DNA from: Guadua angustifolia
Lineage: Eukaryota; Streptophyta; Magnoliopsida; Poales; Poaceae
Reading direction: 5' to 3'
Length of the DNA stretch: 64,000 nt
Assembly (NCBI GenBank): GCA_036346375.1
Contig: CM070500.1
Location: forward strand, 82,750,437-82,814,436
Shown: positions 11,766 to 21,990 of the stretch, one piece after another
Numbering within the stretch: position 1 is the stretch's first letter
Layout: the number at the start of each line of letters is the position of its first letter
Made by a program: the position numbers and the translations under genes
Notes under the pieces: generated by a model
What the model saw: only the letters and a program-made list of their open reading frames with translations
Told to the model about the DNA's origin: nothing
The model's database searches: none

Positions 11766-11926
11766 CTGATCAGTTATCGGCCAGGTTGACTCCATAATGG
11801 TGAGCGAGGTTCTTGATGTTTCCATTTTGCATGACATTCTCGAGCATCTCATACTTCTTATAGTTTCCATCAAGTAATTCTTGCTACTGTTTTGCCAGCT
11901 CCTTCTCCCCTTTCAAAAGATTCTGA
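11766..11926 (-). pseudogene. Exon-like gene fragment inside the hAT element
   Basis: Read on the minus strand, CTACCTCTCAG looks like a splice acceptor. It is followed by about 50 codons with protein-like composition and a terminal stop. The translation is rich in Lys, Glu and Asn, includes ELLDGNYKKYEMLENVMQNG and ends GVNLADN. One internal TAG interrupts it after ELAKQ. The family is not recognised. It is probably the last exon of a host gene captured by, or remaining from, the hAT element. Confidence 0.4.
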
Positions 11927-12456
11927 GAGGTAGAGAAAACAGTTCAATAAAAATGCTTTCCTGAATCATATACAACTGAGCATCAAACAACAGCATCATA
12001 TGTTTTAAAAGAAAAAAAAAAAAAATAACACCAGCATCAAGAATTCAAGATCCTCAAATACTGTGTACATTGCAGTTAAGCTCCAATAAAAAATTGTGCA
12101 AGCATAGTACTTGAACAAACACCAACCTGACAAGCTCACATATAGGTTTTTTAGATGTAAGTCTCTAGTTATAGTTAGTCGTGATAAATGCAGAATACGC
12201 ATTCAACTATATCCCTCAGGAATTTAGAACACAAACAAGTCAACAGTTTAAGCATACCGATTGCAGACATTAGTTCTCCATGTTAACAAAACCGTGCATC
12301 ACTTGGAATAGTATATTCATATGTGAAATTATTTCAGCTAGTAAGTGGTGAACACTAGGGTTTTACTCTTACAAATCACAAATCAATAATACATATTTCA
12401 TTATCTGTTGACAAAAGACTGCAGTGCAAACAGTGAATTCGATATATTCCGCACAT

Positions 12457-12524
12457 TGAGCTTTTTGCATCCTATTGAGTTCATTCCGATTGAGCTTTTT
12501 GCATTCTATTGAGTTCATTCCTGC
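12457..12524. repeat. 34-bp tandem repeat
   Basis: Two adjacent units of ATTGAGCTTTTTGCAT-C(C/T)TATTGAGTTCATTCC lie inside the hAT element. Confidence 0.8.
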
Positions 12525-12770
12525 ATAAATGTATGCATAATTCTTGATGCTCACTTATTAACCACTTTTGATCTGAATCAGGATTCATTGATTTGATCCT
12601 GTGAAGGGCGTCTACCTAATGCTAGCAGAGGAGCAGGCGGCAGGTCATCGTACTGTCCCTGGTGGGCGGTACACGGCAGGCCGTCGACCCGTCACGTAGT
12701 CTCCAGTGGCACGGGGGCAGGGCGGGTGACTGGTGGTGGCTTGGGATAGGGAGAGCGACTGGTGCCCAAG

Positions 12771-14217
12771 GAACAAAATTTCGTTTTGAACAAAATTTCA
12801 TCTATGATCAAAATCCAAAATTTCGGTATTTCGGATGAAATCCATTCAAAATTTAAAAAGAAAAGTTCAAATCCGATTTGTTTGTTACCGAAATTTCCGA
12901 ATTTCGCCAAAATTACCCAAAATTTTACCGAAATTGCATTGATAAAAAAATGGTCCAAACAATATCAAAAAATTTTGAAATTTGTTTTGAAGGTTCCTGA
13001 CACATTAAAAATGTTCTCATAAAATTTTCAAGTAATTATCAGATCTGTGAAATTTTTAAAAATTCAAACATTGGTACTATCCAGATGAAACGTTGACCGG
13101 CAAGTTCGAACCGGATGAAAAATGGTACAAACAACGTTAGAAAATTTTGAAATTTTTTGTGCATGATTCTGATGAATCAATAATGTTTCAATAAAATTTT
13201 AGGATGGTGATAAAGACTCAAGAATTTTAAAAATTCGGACAGTGCTACTATCCTGATAAAAGCCTTACCGGTAAATTTGAACGGAATGAAAAATAGTTCA
13301 AACCACGTCAGAAAATTTTGGAAATTTTTGTGGAAGGTCCTGATGTATCACTAATGTTTTAAAAAAGTTTCATATGATTATCATGCTTGAAGAAGTTCCA
13401 AAAATTCTGACAGTGCTACGTGCTGATAAAAACCTGATAATCAATATATAGATTTGCTTTAGCTATAAAAGAAGGTTTAAAATTTGTGAAACTTTTACAG
13501 AAGAGTGATAAGTAAGTGTTTAAGATCTCATAAAAATTTTAAATCATGATCACACTCCAGTGAATTTATAAAATTCTTACAAGGCATAGTAGCATTTATG
13601 TTCTTTCTCTTTTGTTTTTGCAATATAGTATAACAAATGAAGTATTGAAGTTCAATGGTTTTATAGATTTTATTGAACAAACCAAAAAAGTTAACTTTTT
13701 AAAAAATTTTATATAATATTACTGAGGAAATTATTAATCTTTCATAAAAATTTTAGATCATGATCACACTCGAGAAAATTTACAAAAATCTAACAAGTTT
13801 ACTGTCCTAATGATGTCCATTCTGTTTTTGATTTTTTAAAGATAACAAATGAAGCTCAATTATTTTGAAATTTTTTTATGTATGATCCTACACTACTAAG
13901 GATGATACCATAAATTTTTTAGATCATTATCAAGATTGTAAAATTTTATAAAAATCTGACAGTGTTTCTATCTAAATTTTAAAATGTCTTAAAAAATTAG
14001 TTTGTCAACAAATTTTCATGTAAGATGACTTTCTTAAGGGTTATTGGACTAATTCCGGTTAAATCCGGCCCTAAAATATCAAAATCTGATTTCAAAACCC
14101 GAAATTACTGTAGCAGTACTATAGCAAATTCAAATTTTTTAAAATTTTAAATTCGGCCGATAGTTCAAATTTCGCCATGTCCCGAAATCCAAAATTTCGT
14201 CGAATTTCGGTGAAATT
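12771..14217 (-). repeat. Unnamed AT-rich repeat family, copy 1 (reverse orientation)
   Basis: A 1.4-kb AT-rich block dominated by AAAATTTCG, GAAATTT and AATTTTGAAATTT words. Its reverse complement aligns with 28063-28989 and 63524-64000. Shared words include AATAACCCTTAAGAAAGTCA, GTCAGATTTTTATAAAA and AGTAGTGTAGGATCATA, in the same order. The outer end, read in this orientation, is GGTTAAAATTTCACCG, comparable to GGTTCAAAATCGCAGG at copy 2. The flanks GCCCAAGG and GCCAAAGG differ at one of 8 bases and might be a target duplication. No coding capacity. Confidence 0.7.
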
Positions 14218-14671
14218 TTAACCCCGCCAAAGGATGTAAGGTAAACGCAGACGAGAGGGACCGAGATACCGGGGCCATTGGGGAGTGGGATGGAGACTGG
14301 GTACACAGAAGGAGTGGGGAGAATGCGGTCATACGACCGAGACGTTGGGGCGACTGGGCAGAGGGCAGTTTGGAACTTGGGAGTTGGGTGAGTAGTCTAG
14401 GTTCTAGGGTTTTGCATGGATCACCTATCAGTGTTAAGATCACGGGTAAACGGATATAATGGGTACAATTGAGCTTACTCATACCTGTACCCGTTTATCT
14501 CGTGGACAAAGAATTGATCCCATTACTGTACCCGGGGGCAAGGAATGACTTCCATACTCGGCACTATTAGGGTATTTACCTACGGACACATAAATAATCG
14601 GGTATAATTGCCATTTTCTAGTCTTGGGTGCCAATTCTGTCAATAATTTGAGAAGAGGCTACATAACCTAA

Positions 14672-14902
14672 GGGTCTGTTTGGTAGAGCTCCAGATTTTA
14701 GATTCACCTGAGATCTGAAACTTATAGGCTAAAATAAAGTGAATTAAATTTATATTTTTAGTCTAAAATGTAAACAAGATGATCCATCTAAACACTTTTA
14801 ATGTACTCACAACTTCAGCTTCATAAATCTAATGAAGCTAAAATTTTTAGTTTCACCAGATTCTCAAAATCTGGAGAAACTAAATCCCTACCAAACAGAC
14901 CC
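14672..14902. mobile_element. Tourist-like MITE (231 bp) upstream of the PAS/LOV gene
   Basis: The termini GGGTCTGTTTGGTAG and their exact inverted copy CTACCAAACAGACCC enclose a short AT-rich interior. TAA target duplications lie at 14669-14671 and 14903-14905. The right end is 219 bp before the chosen start codon of the PAS/LOV gene, so it sits in its promoter or 5' leader region. Confidence 0.93.
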
Positions 14903-15121
14903 TAAAAAAAGCAAAAAAATTTCCGGCGTTGCTGCTAATGAGTAATGACAGGCAGGGCAGAGGTAAACCAAAAACCAAACGAAACCCGCACCAAAAAAAG
15001 GCCCCCACGGAAATTTTACAACCATACCCCGCTCAGATATCTTCTTCCTCCTTTCCTCTTCTACCCAGCGATCACGTCACCGAAGTACCGAACCCTCGGC
15101 CTCCGGCGATCTCCGCCGGCG

Positions 15122-18100
15122 ATGGAGAGCTCCGGCGAGGCGCCTGACCCGGAGCCGCGGCTCGCGGCGTCGCTGACGGCGTGGTACTCCGACTGGGTGG
15201 TCGAGGCGCTGGACGAGCTGCCCGGGAGCTTCCTGCTCACCGACCCGGCCATGCCGGGCCAACCCATCGTCTACGCCTCCCGGGGGCTTGCCTCCCTCAC
15301 CGGCTACCCGCGCCGCGAGGTGCTTGGCCGCAACGCGCGCGTCTTCCAGGGCGCCGCTACCGACCGCGCCGCCGTGGCGGGGGTGCGTGAGGCCGTACGG
15401 GGCCAGCGCGCGTACCAGGTCGCCATCCTCAACTACCGCCGCGACGGTTCCCCGCACTGGGTGCTGCTCCACGTTGCTCCCGTCTTCCACGCCGCCGACG
15501 GGAGGGTGCTCCACTTTCTCGCTGTCCAGGTGCCCATCGCCGCCTCGCGGCGCCGATCCGCGTGCCTGCCCGGGCGCCCTGCGTTGCTCGCGGCGTGCCG
15601 CGAGGAGGCCAGGGTGGAGGAGGAGTTCCCTTGCGCGAGCCATGCAGGGGCGGTGGCGTTTGGGGACATGGATAAGAGAGGTCGGTGTGACTCGCCGTGC
15701 TAATTAATTTAGCCGCTATTCTTGTTTGGCCATAAATTACTGGAGGGTTCTTAATGACCAATGGTGCAACAGTTAATTGCAAGTGAGCTAATTGTAAGTT
15801 GTAACCCTGCGCTTCAGTGCTCTGTGATTTATCTGTTTATGAAATGTATGTTGCAAACATGATATAGTACACCAGATTGCTCATGAACATGGCCTTGCTT
15901 AATTTTTTTTCTTGACTCCTGCTATGGTAATTATAGTTGCACTGATCATTTTATTCTTAAGTACGGACAGCCAAATAAGTAGGTGATAGTTCAAGATTGC
16001 TTAATTCTATGACCTTGTTTGAGTTGTTCTTGGTTCCAAGTTTGATAATTATGGTTACGCTAGGTTTTTTTTTTTTAAAAAAAATCTTTTCCAAGTATGG
16101 AGAGTTGAAGACAAAAAGGAGTGTGGCATTGTAGCAACACTGTAACAGTGTTTGTTTGAGTTGGTGTTTTTTGTGGATACTGTATACCTGTTGTTGGATC
16201 TTATTTAACAGAGACTAAACTGATTAAAAACTAATCACATTAGGGCAATTCCCTTAAATGAAGAATTTTGGGAGCAACAACACACCTTAAATTTAGCCTG
16301 GTTTGTCATTCTTAAGAGTTCTTACTGTCATGTTAGTTCAGTACTTCAGTTAGTTGAAGTCTTGCACAATATGATGCTTTCTGCCAATTTCGATTGGGGT
16401 TTACATTTGACCTTGCATTTTCACATTATGCCTTTCTTTCATCAAGTGTGTTAAACAGGTATTAAAGGAAGCAGAAGTTCTAAATATGCTGTCGCTAGCT
16501 TGCTGTTGCAGGTCTGGAGGCCGAGGAACCGTGTGTAGCTAGTGACAGTGACAAAGAGAAGGCTCTGAGCACAGCTAACAGCATCTTCTCTGCACTGAAC
16601 CGCTACAGCAAACTAACTGGTCTAGTGGTCTGTGGGAAGAGATGCGATTCTGTTGGCATCCCAGCACTCAGCTCTTTCTTATCTCTCTCTCTCGGTAGAA
16701 TCAAACAGAGCTTTGTATTGTGAGTTATTTGCATAATCCTGTTCATTTTTTGGTTGTCTCGGTTTTATTTTCTGTTCTGTTCAAAATACCATCAATGTAA
16801 CTCATTGCCCACTTTATTAACTGAGAGCAGTTTGACTTTGAAATGATCACAGGACTGACCCCCATTTGCCTGACATGCCGATAATCTATGCTAGTGATGC
16901 TTTTCTGTCATTAACAGGTACTTGGTCTTTGTTTTTTTAATATCAGAGTATGCATTCTATGAACTTTTCTGAAGTAATACATTTTAATGATGGGCAACTA
17001 TTTATGGCTAGTAATACTTATTCATATTTTTGAAAGTGTGGATGTCTGATGACTCTTGGCTCAAATGAGTGAAATTGATTATAATCTACAGAATATGTTG
17101 TTTTTGGAACTAAGAGCTCAATTCTTCTCATATTTGTTGGGATGATCTCATATGAATAACATATTTAGCTCTAGTGCAACAGACTGAATCCTGAAATGCT
17201 CTTGAATTAAGTTGAACATGATTGATGTGATGCATTTGTAATTACCTTCCAAAATTATGTTAAAATACAAAGAAAATCTCTTCCCCTCATATGAAAAACA
17301 TGTTTAGCTACAGTGCAACAGATAATCCTGGTGTGCTCAAGTTAAGATGGGCATGGTTGATGAATTGCATTTGTAATTACCTTCTAAAATTATGTTAAAT
17401 GCAAAGAAAACTTCTTCCCTGTGGTGATGCTATCGGGATGACAAACTGTGTTGGCATTAGTTCCTGGCTTTATGGCTGCTATGTATTTGGTACGTCGAAA
17501 ATATGAGAGAATCACAGAGAATCACTTGAAAAATCTAATAATTGAAGCTCTTTGTGGACAAATACACTGATCTGCCATCATGTGCCTTCTTTTCCTATGA
17601 AATCTCTAACTTTAAAAGATTGTTTCTGTTGCAATTTTCTTTTCTTTCTTGTATGCTACTATTGTTTATAGGCAAGACTTCTGTTGTTCTAAAAATTACT
17701 CATTCAGGTTACTCAAGAGAAGAAATATTGGGCTGTAATTGCAGATTCTTAATCGGTCCAGATACTAGTGTGGAGGTTTTAGAGGAGGTGCGGTCCAGGA
17801 TTTTATAGCTTGTCTTATTGATGCTCACCTTTTCCAATTACTGTTTGAAATTGGATGTACAGATAAATCGGCATATTTGTTCTGAGCAGTCTTGCACAGT
17901 GCATCTACTGAATTACAGGTTCACATTCATAGGATGCCTTATTAGTAGTTAACAGGTTCAGTGTGTAAAGAACTTGACAGAAGTTCTATTGCTTATGCTT
18001 TCTATCAGGAAAGATGGAAGCTCATTCCGTGATCAGCTACATGTATCTCCTATAGTCCTATCCGAAATGCGTTGGGCAAGGTTCGCTTACATCTTTCTCA

Positions 18101-18476
18101 GGTCTTTCCTGAAAGGCACTGTGCTTCTGATGCATCTGCTCTGCATTTCAGTAATGATCAACTGAATAATTACTGAGACGTAATTAATTTTGTAGTAAGC
18201 CTATCTTATGTGGTTATTGTTCTTTTGGTGGAATTTATTCACAATCTATCAGTCAGATATGCTTGTTTCATGGTACAAACTGCACGGGAATTTTTCCAAC
18301 TTAACAACTTGCACATGCAGGTCGCATTTCATTTGTGGGTTCACCTTGATGAGAGCGCAAAGTATGATTTTAACGGGTTGACCCCTGAGGTGTGGCAGCT
18401 GGGTGCTGTTGGTGCGGTGAGAGTTGCAGTCAGAGGCTTGTCTGCGTCAGGTAGCCTGTTGAGACCGTCCCAATAG
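15122..18476 (+). CDS. PLP: PAS/LOV (twin LOV) photoreceptor-like gene, 7 exons, frameshifted in exon 6
   Basis: Exons by GT-AG boundaries and phase: 15122-15680, 16512-16719, 16853-16917, 17708-17787, 17863-17918, 18009-18080, 18321-18476. The family is small flavin-binding blue-light sensors with two LOV/PAS modules. Module 1 lies in exon 1 (about residues 35-140); its motif is GRNARVFQG, with Ala72 where the photoactive Cys would be. Module 2 (from about residue 258) has GCNCRFLIG with Cys289 present, then TVHLLNYR and KDGSSFR. Exon 7 encodes FNGLTPEVWQLGAVGAVRVA and ends GSLLRPSQ. An 8-bp near-duplication in exon 6 (TCCTATAG-TCCTATCC, 18048-18063) shifts the frame, so normal splicing reaches a TGA at 18379-18381 after 366 residues. 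Without the extra 8 bases the exon phases fit a protein of 395 residues. The start at 15122 has a good context; an upstream in-frame ATG at 14945 is disfavoured because the extension is not LOV-like. Family assignment is confident. Whether the gene still works is uncertain. Confidence 0.87.
17147..17424. repeat. 139-bp tandem duplication in intron 3 of the PAS/LOV gene
   Basis: CTCATATGAATAACAT at 17147 and CTCATATGAAAAACAT at 17286 begin two diverged units. Each continues through GTGCAACAGA and TTTGTAATTACCTTC. It is intronic and has no visible effect on the splice sites. Confidence 0.8.
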
Positions 18477-19756
18477 CATTTCCCAGTTTCTTTGCCATTT
18501 TGTAACATGCCGACTTGCCAATGTATATAAATTTCAGTTGCTTATTTGGCCTGCACATTTGTCCAGCTAGTTTCATCTCAAAATTTATAGTTTCAAAAGA
18601 TATGACTTAGATGTTTGAGAATATATTTACATATCTTGTAGGCTATTTAGGATTTTTTAAGACATTACAAATATTGAAAATGACAACTGAAGCTTGAAAG
18701 AAAATAGTACTTAAGAAATGTAATTGAAGTTTGAGTTTGATGGAAGAAAATCATTGAGCATACTAAGTTGTTGAGGTTCATAGAAACGTAAGCATTCTCC
18801 ATCATGCATGTATCATGTAGTTGTGCGTCTCTATTCTTCATCCATTAGTTACTTTTCTAAAACGTATGTCATGCGCATGTATTTCTATTTATTTTTCAAA
18901 GCAATACTTTGATTATGTGTGTAGCAAATTCTCTTATTAGTATACATGGTATTAGAATATCTTGCTCACACATATACTGATACACCATACACAATCTATC
19001 TAGAATTTTTATTCCCTCCGACGTTGGCTACCCTACCGAGCTATTTGTCTTCTATCTCTTCTTGTCACTATAACTTTTCTTCTTTAACCTTCAACAGCAT
19101 ACCCAATTCTTGGTCAACTCCTTTTAGTTGTACCCTTTACAATACAATACTCTATCGCATAGTTATCTCTTATTTCTATCTAATTATTGCTTAATGCTGA
19201 CTGTTGTAACATCAAACACACATACATCTGCAACCGTTGTTGATCCCTACCGGGGGCACCGTGCACGCATACACCTGCACCTGTCGTTGATCCCTACCGG
19301 GGACACCTATTATTCTCTCTTCGGTGGCTTTGAGCCTATTCTCTACGGTTGTGCCACCTCTACTCCGAGCTCTTTACTCTATTTCTGTATGTTCGTGCTT
19401 TTGTTCATACAGATGTATGATGTTTTATGTGCTCGATGTCCTCTTCTCCCGTGTCGCTAGCTCCTCGTCTTTGACGTTGTCCAACTCAACGCTGTGGCTT
19501 CCTCGTTAATCACGGTGATCTCCCGCCTTCACTGGTACAAACATATATGCTTTAGTCATTGTCTAATGACGTGGAGAATTTTCTCGCCATCGTCTCTGAC
19601 GCCACACTCATAGCTACCTAATGGCACCATATTTTCTATAGCTCGTCTTCAATACAAAGCTTCAGCTCCTATCCGTCAAAGCTTCCCTATCATCAAGGTT
19701 AAAGAAATCCAAAGGTTTAGTTGATACAAAGAAAAGGGAAGAGGGGTAGAAAAAGT
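18477..19756. other. Downstream region without a gene
   Basis: It starts with the 3' flank of the PAS/LOV gene. No supported gene is seen. A short direct repeat GTTGATCCCTACCGGGG occurs twice, near 19238 and 19284. Short open frames here have no recognisable domain. Confidence 0.5.
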
Positions 19757-19869
19757 TAGCTATTTTTAAGGAGGATATCCTGCCATCCCGAGGAGATATT
19801 CCTTTATTTAGCATTGGATCCTCTGTAGCAGTCATATCAATTTTATTAAGTTTTTTAGTTATCCCTTTC
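19757..19869 (+). pseudogene. Plastid-derived ndhA fragment (NUPT piece 1)
   Basis: The plus-strand translation FKEDILPSRGDIPLFSIG and then AVISILLSFLVI is the conserved N-terminal part of the plastid NADH dehydrogenase-like subunit NdhA. The fragment has no start or stop of its own and is joined directly to an inverted ndhF piece. It is nuclear-integrated plastid DNA, not a working gene. Confidence 0.9.
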
Positions 19870-20040
19870 CAAAATCCCTTATACGATTAGTTACGAAAGC
19901 TTTTTGACAAGCACTCGTTGCAATTGCCCATGTAAACCAAAAGCCTATCAATGAATAGGAACACATTCCCACAAGTTCCCCCCCAAAAAATAAATTTGTA
20001 TCAAGTTGGAACTAGCAACCAATCCCAACATGGAAGTATT
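19870..20040 (-). pseudogene. Plastid-derived ndhF fragment (NUPT piece 2, inverted)
   Basis: On the minus strand this reads SNLIQIYFF, LVGMCSYSLIGFWFT and SACQKAFVTNR, conserved segments of plastid NdhF. A 1-bp length change in the run of C near 19980 breaks the frame. The orientation is opposite to the flanking ndhA and psbD pieces. Confidence 0.9.
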
Positions 20041-20045
20041 AAAAA

Positions 20046-20156
20046 ACCAGCCAATAGTTTAGCACTCTTTGTTGCTACTATGGGGTCCGGAAGCGCAAGG
20101 GATTTTACTCTGGGGCAATCTGGTTGGTTCTTTGCGCCGAGTTTTGGCGTAGCAGC
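20046..20156 (+). pseudogene. Plastid-derived psbD fragment with internal deletion (NUPT piece 3)
   Basis: CCAGCCAATAGTTTAGCAC and ATGGGGTCCGGAAGCGCAAG belong to psbD (photosystem II D2; protein words PANSLA and WGPEAQGDFT). After GATTTTACTC the sequence jumps to GQSGWFFAPSFGVAA, which lies several tens of codons further along D2. Small base losses also break the first part. Confidence 0.9.
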
Positions 20157-20264
20157 CGCATGGATACAAGTTATCCTTGGAAGGAAAGACAATTCGAATC
20201 CGCTTTGTCTACGAATAAGGAAGCTATAAGTAATGCAACTATGAATCTCATGGAGAGTTCGATT
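20157..20264 (+). pseudogene. Plastid 16S rRNA leader and 5' end (NUPT piece 4)
   Basis: GCATGGATACAAGTTATCC through GCAACTATGAATCTCATGG and GAGAGTTCGAT is the leader and first bases of plastid rrn16. The match stops at TTCGAT, just before the CCTGGCTCAG expected in 16S rRNA. Small deletions are present. It is an inactive fragment. Confidence 0.85.
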
Positions 20265-20519
20265 TCTAACTTCTTCAATACTATCGACACCCACTCCTTG
20301 TCTTCGTGTCCCTTGGCTTATTTGACTGTGGCATTTCTCTTCAGTGACTTAGATGACACTATCCTCATTGAACTGTTAAGGTGAGCGTCACAATATTATC
20401 ATCTCGCTCGTTACCGCATTGGCTCTTTGCTTCACAATGGTTGTCTTCTTGTTGGACAGGTCAACACCTTTGCATTGTTTCATAGTACCTTTCGACACAA
20501 TTCACGATACCCTTGTTAT
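20265..20519. other. Spacer after the plastid insertion
   Basis: No supported gene, and no plastid sequence that I can recognise. Confidence 0.35.
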
Positions 20520-21990
20520 AACTTTTATTTTTATTTAAATCTAGTTGTTTTATATGTTATTCATATTCAAATAAAATTACTAATTTTATTTAATTTATTC
20601 CAAATTTTAGTTATTTAAGGATTTTACTTTGGAATTGTCTGGAAATCAACTTACAATTTTCTTTTTTATGCCAAATTTCAATTATTTTTGTTTGAAATTT
20701 GTACAAAATTCCAATTGCTAATTCTTTAAAAATTTATTCTGAATTATACATAATTAGAGATTTTTACTTTGGAATTTTGTATCAAAATCAAATTACTAAT
20801 TTTATTTTATTTTCTATCTTGAATTTCAGTTATTTCTTGTTGGAATTTGCATTTGAATCCAATTGCTAATGCTTGTTTAATTTTTATTCTGAATTATATT
20901 TATTTAGAGACTTAGTCAGAATTAGTATGGAAATAAAATAGCTAATTACATTTAATTTATTTTGAATTTTTGTTATTTAAGGATTTTACTAGGGAATTGT
21001 ATGGAAATCAAATAGCAAATTTTCATTTGTTTTCTATTCTTTGTTGCAATTATTTTTTGCTGGAATTTGTATAAAATCCAATTGCTAATTTTGTTTAATT
21101 TTTACTCTGATTTATATTTTATTATGGATTTTACTTTGGTATTCATATCTAAATCAAATTGCTAATTTTTATTTTATTTTTTGTTTTGAGTTTTAAATCT
21201 AGTTTGGAATCAGTGTACAAATCCAACCATTATTTTTTATTACTAATTTCATTTTTACTTTATAGTTCATATGGAAATCAAAATGCTTATTTTATTTTTT
21301 ATTCCAAATTTTATTTATATTTTATTGTAATAGACATGGACTCTTTCTTTTTCATCTATATAAAGTTGCTAATTTTATTTTATTTTTATTCTAAATTTCA
21401 GTTTTAGGTTAAAATTGTATGCAAATCCAACTACTAATTTCTATTTAATTTTTGTTCCGAATTTCTATTTTACTTTGAAATTAGTATGGATATCAAATTG
21501 CTAATTTCCTTTTATTTTTTCATTCCGACATTCAGTTATTTCTATTGTATTTGACATAGAACATTTCTTTTGATCTAAGCTGACATAACTTGGGTTCACA
21601 ATTCTAGGTTGGAATTTGTGTACAAATCTAACCATTAATTTTTATTTCGTAATTTAATTTTACTTTAAAGTTCATATGGAAAAAATTGCTTATTTTATTT
21701 TATTTTTAATTTAAAATTTTAGTTATGTTTTACCGTAATTAACATGGACTCTTTCTTTTAATCTATATAAAATTGCTAATTTTGTTTTATTTTTATTCTT
21801 AATTTCAGTTGTAGTTTAGAATGCGTATACAAATCTAACTAATAAATTCCATTTAATTTTATTTCGAGTTTCTATTTTACTTTGAAGTTCGTATGAAAAT
21901 CAAATTGCTAACTTTCTTTTATTTTCTATTCTAAAATTTAGTTATTTTTTTATTGTATTTGACATGACTTTTTGATCTAAGCCGTTATAA
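20520..21990. repeat. AT-rich degenerate repeat array
   Basis: Words such as AAATCAAATTGCTAATTTT, TTTGTACAAATCCAA and TTTATTCTGAATTTCAGTT recur every 70-110 bp in degenerate form. The reverse complement of the AT-rich tails at 420-1000 and 1880-2490 has the same words in the same order, so these are related repeats in opposite orientation. The strings of short open frames are composition artefacts. Confidence 0.7.

Larger units (their letters stand above)
11411..14620. mobile_element. Old 3.2-kb hAT-type element
   Basis: The left end TTGGGATGGCAATCGGG and the right end, reversed, TAGAAAATGGCAATTATACC are diverged inverted termini of the TAGGGATGGCAA hAT type. The subterminal regions share ACCCATAC/GGGTAC-type words. 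The flanks GTCATGAG (11403-11410) and GTCTTGGG (14621-14628) agree at 6 of 8 bases, as expected for an aged 8-bp target duplication. It holds an exon-like fragment (about 11766-11926, minus strand) and an AT-rich repeat insertion (12771-14217). No transposase is visible. Confidence 0.65.

Noticed and set aside
14945..15121. In-frame upstream extension of the PAS/LOV first exon
   Set aside because: It is open but encodes a basic, low-information stretch overlapping the leader. The ATG at 15122 has a better context and starts just before LOV-like sequence.
15077..15643. 188-residue minus-strand frame opposite PAS/LOV exon 1
   Set aside because: Shadow of a GC-rich coding exon; the plus strand has the LOV motifs.
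19951..20384. Open frames over the plastid insertion
   Set aside because: They run across junctions between unrelated plastid pieces (ndhF antisense, psbD and the rRNA leader), so they are not a gene.
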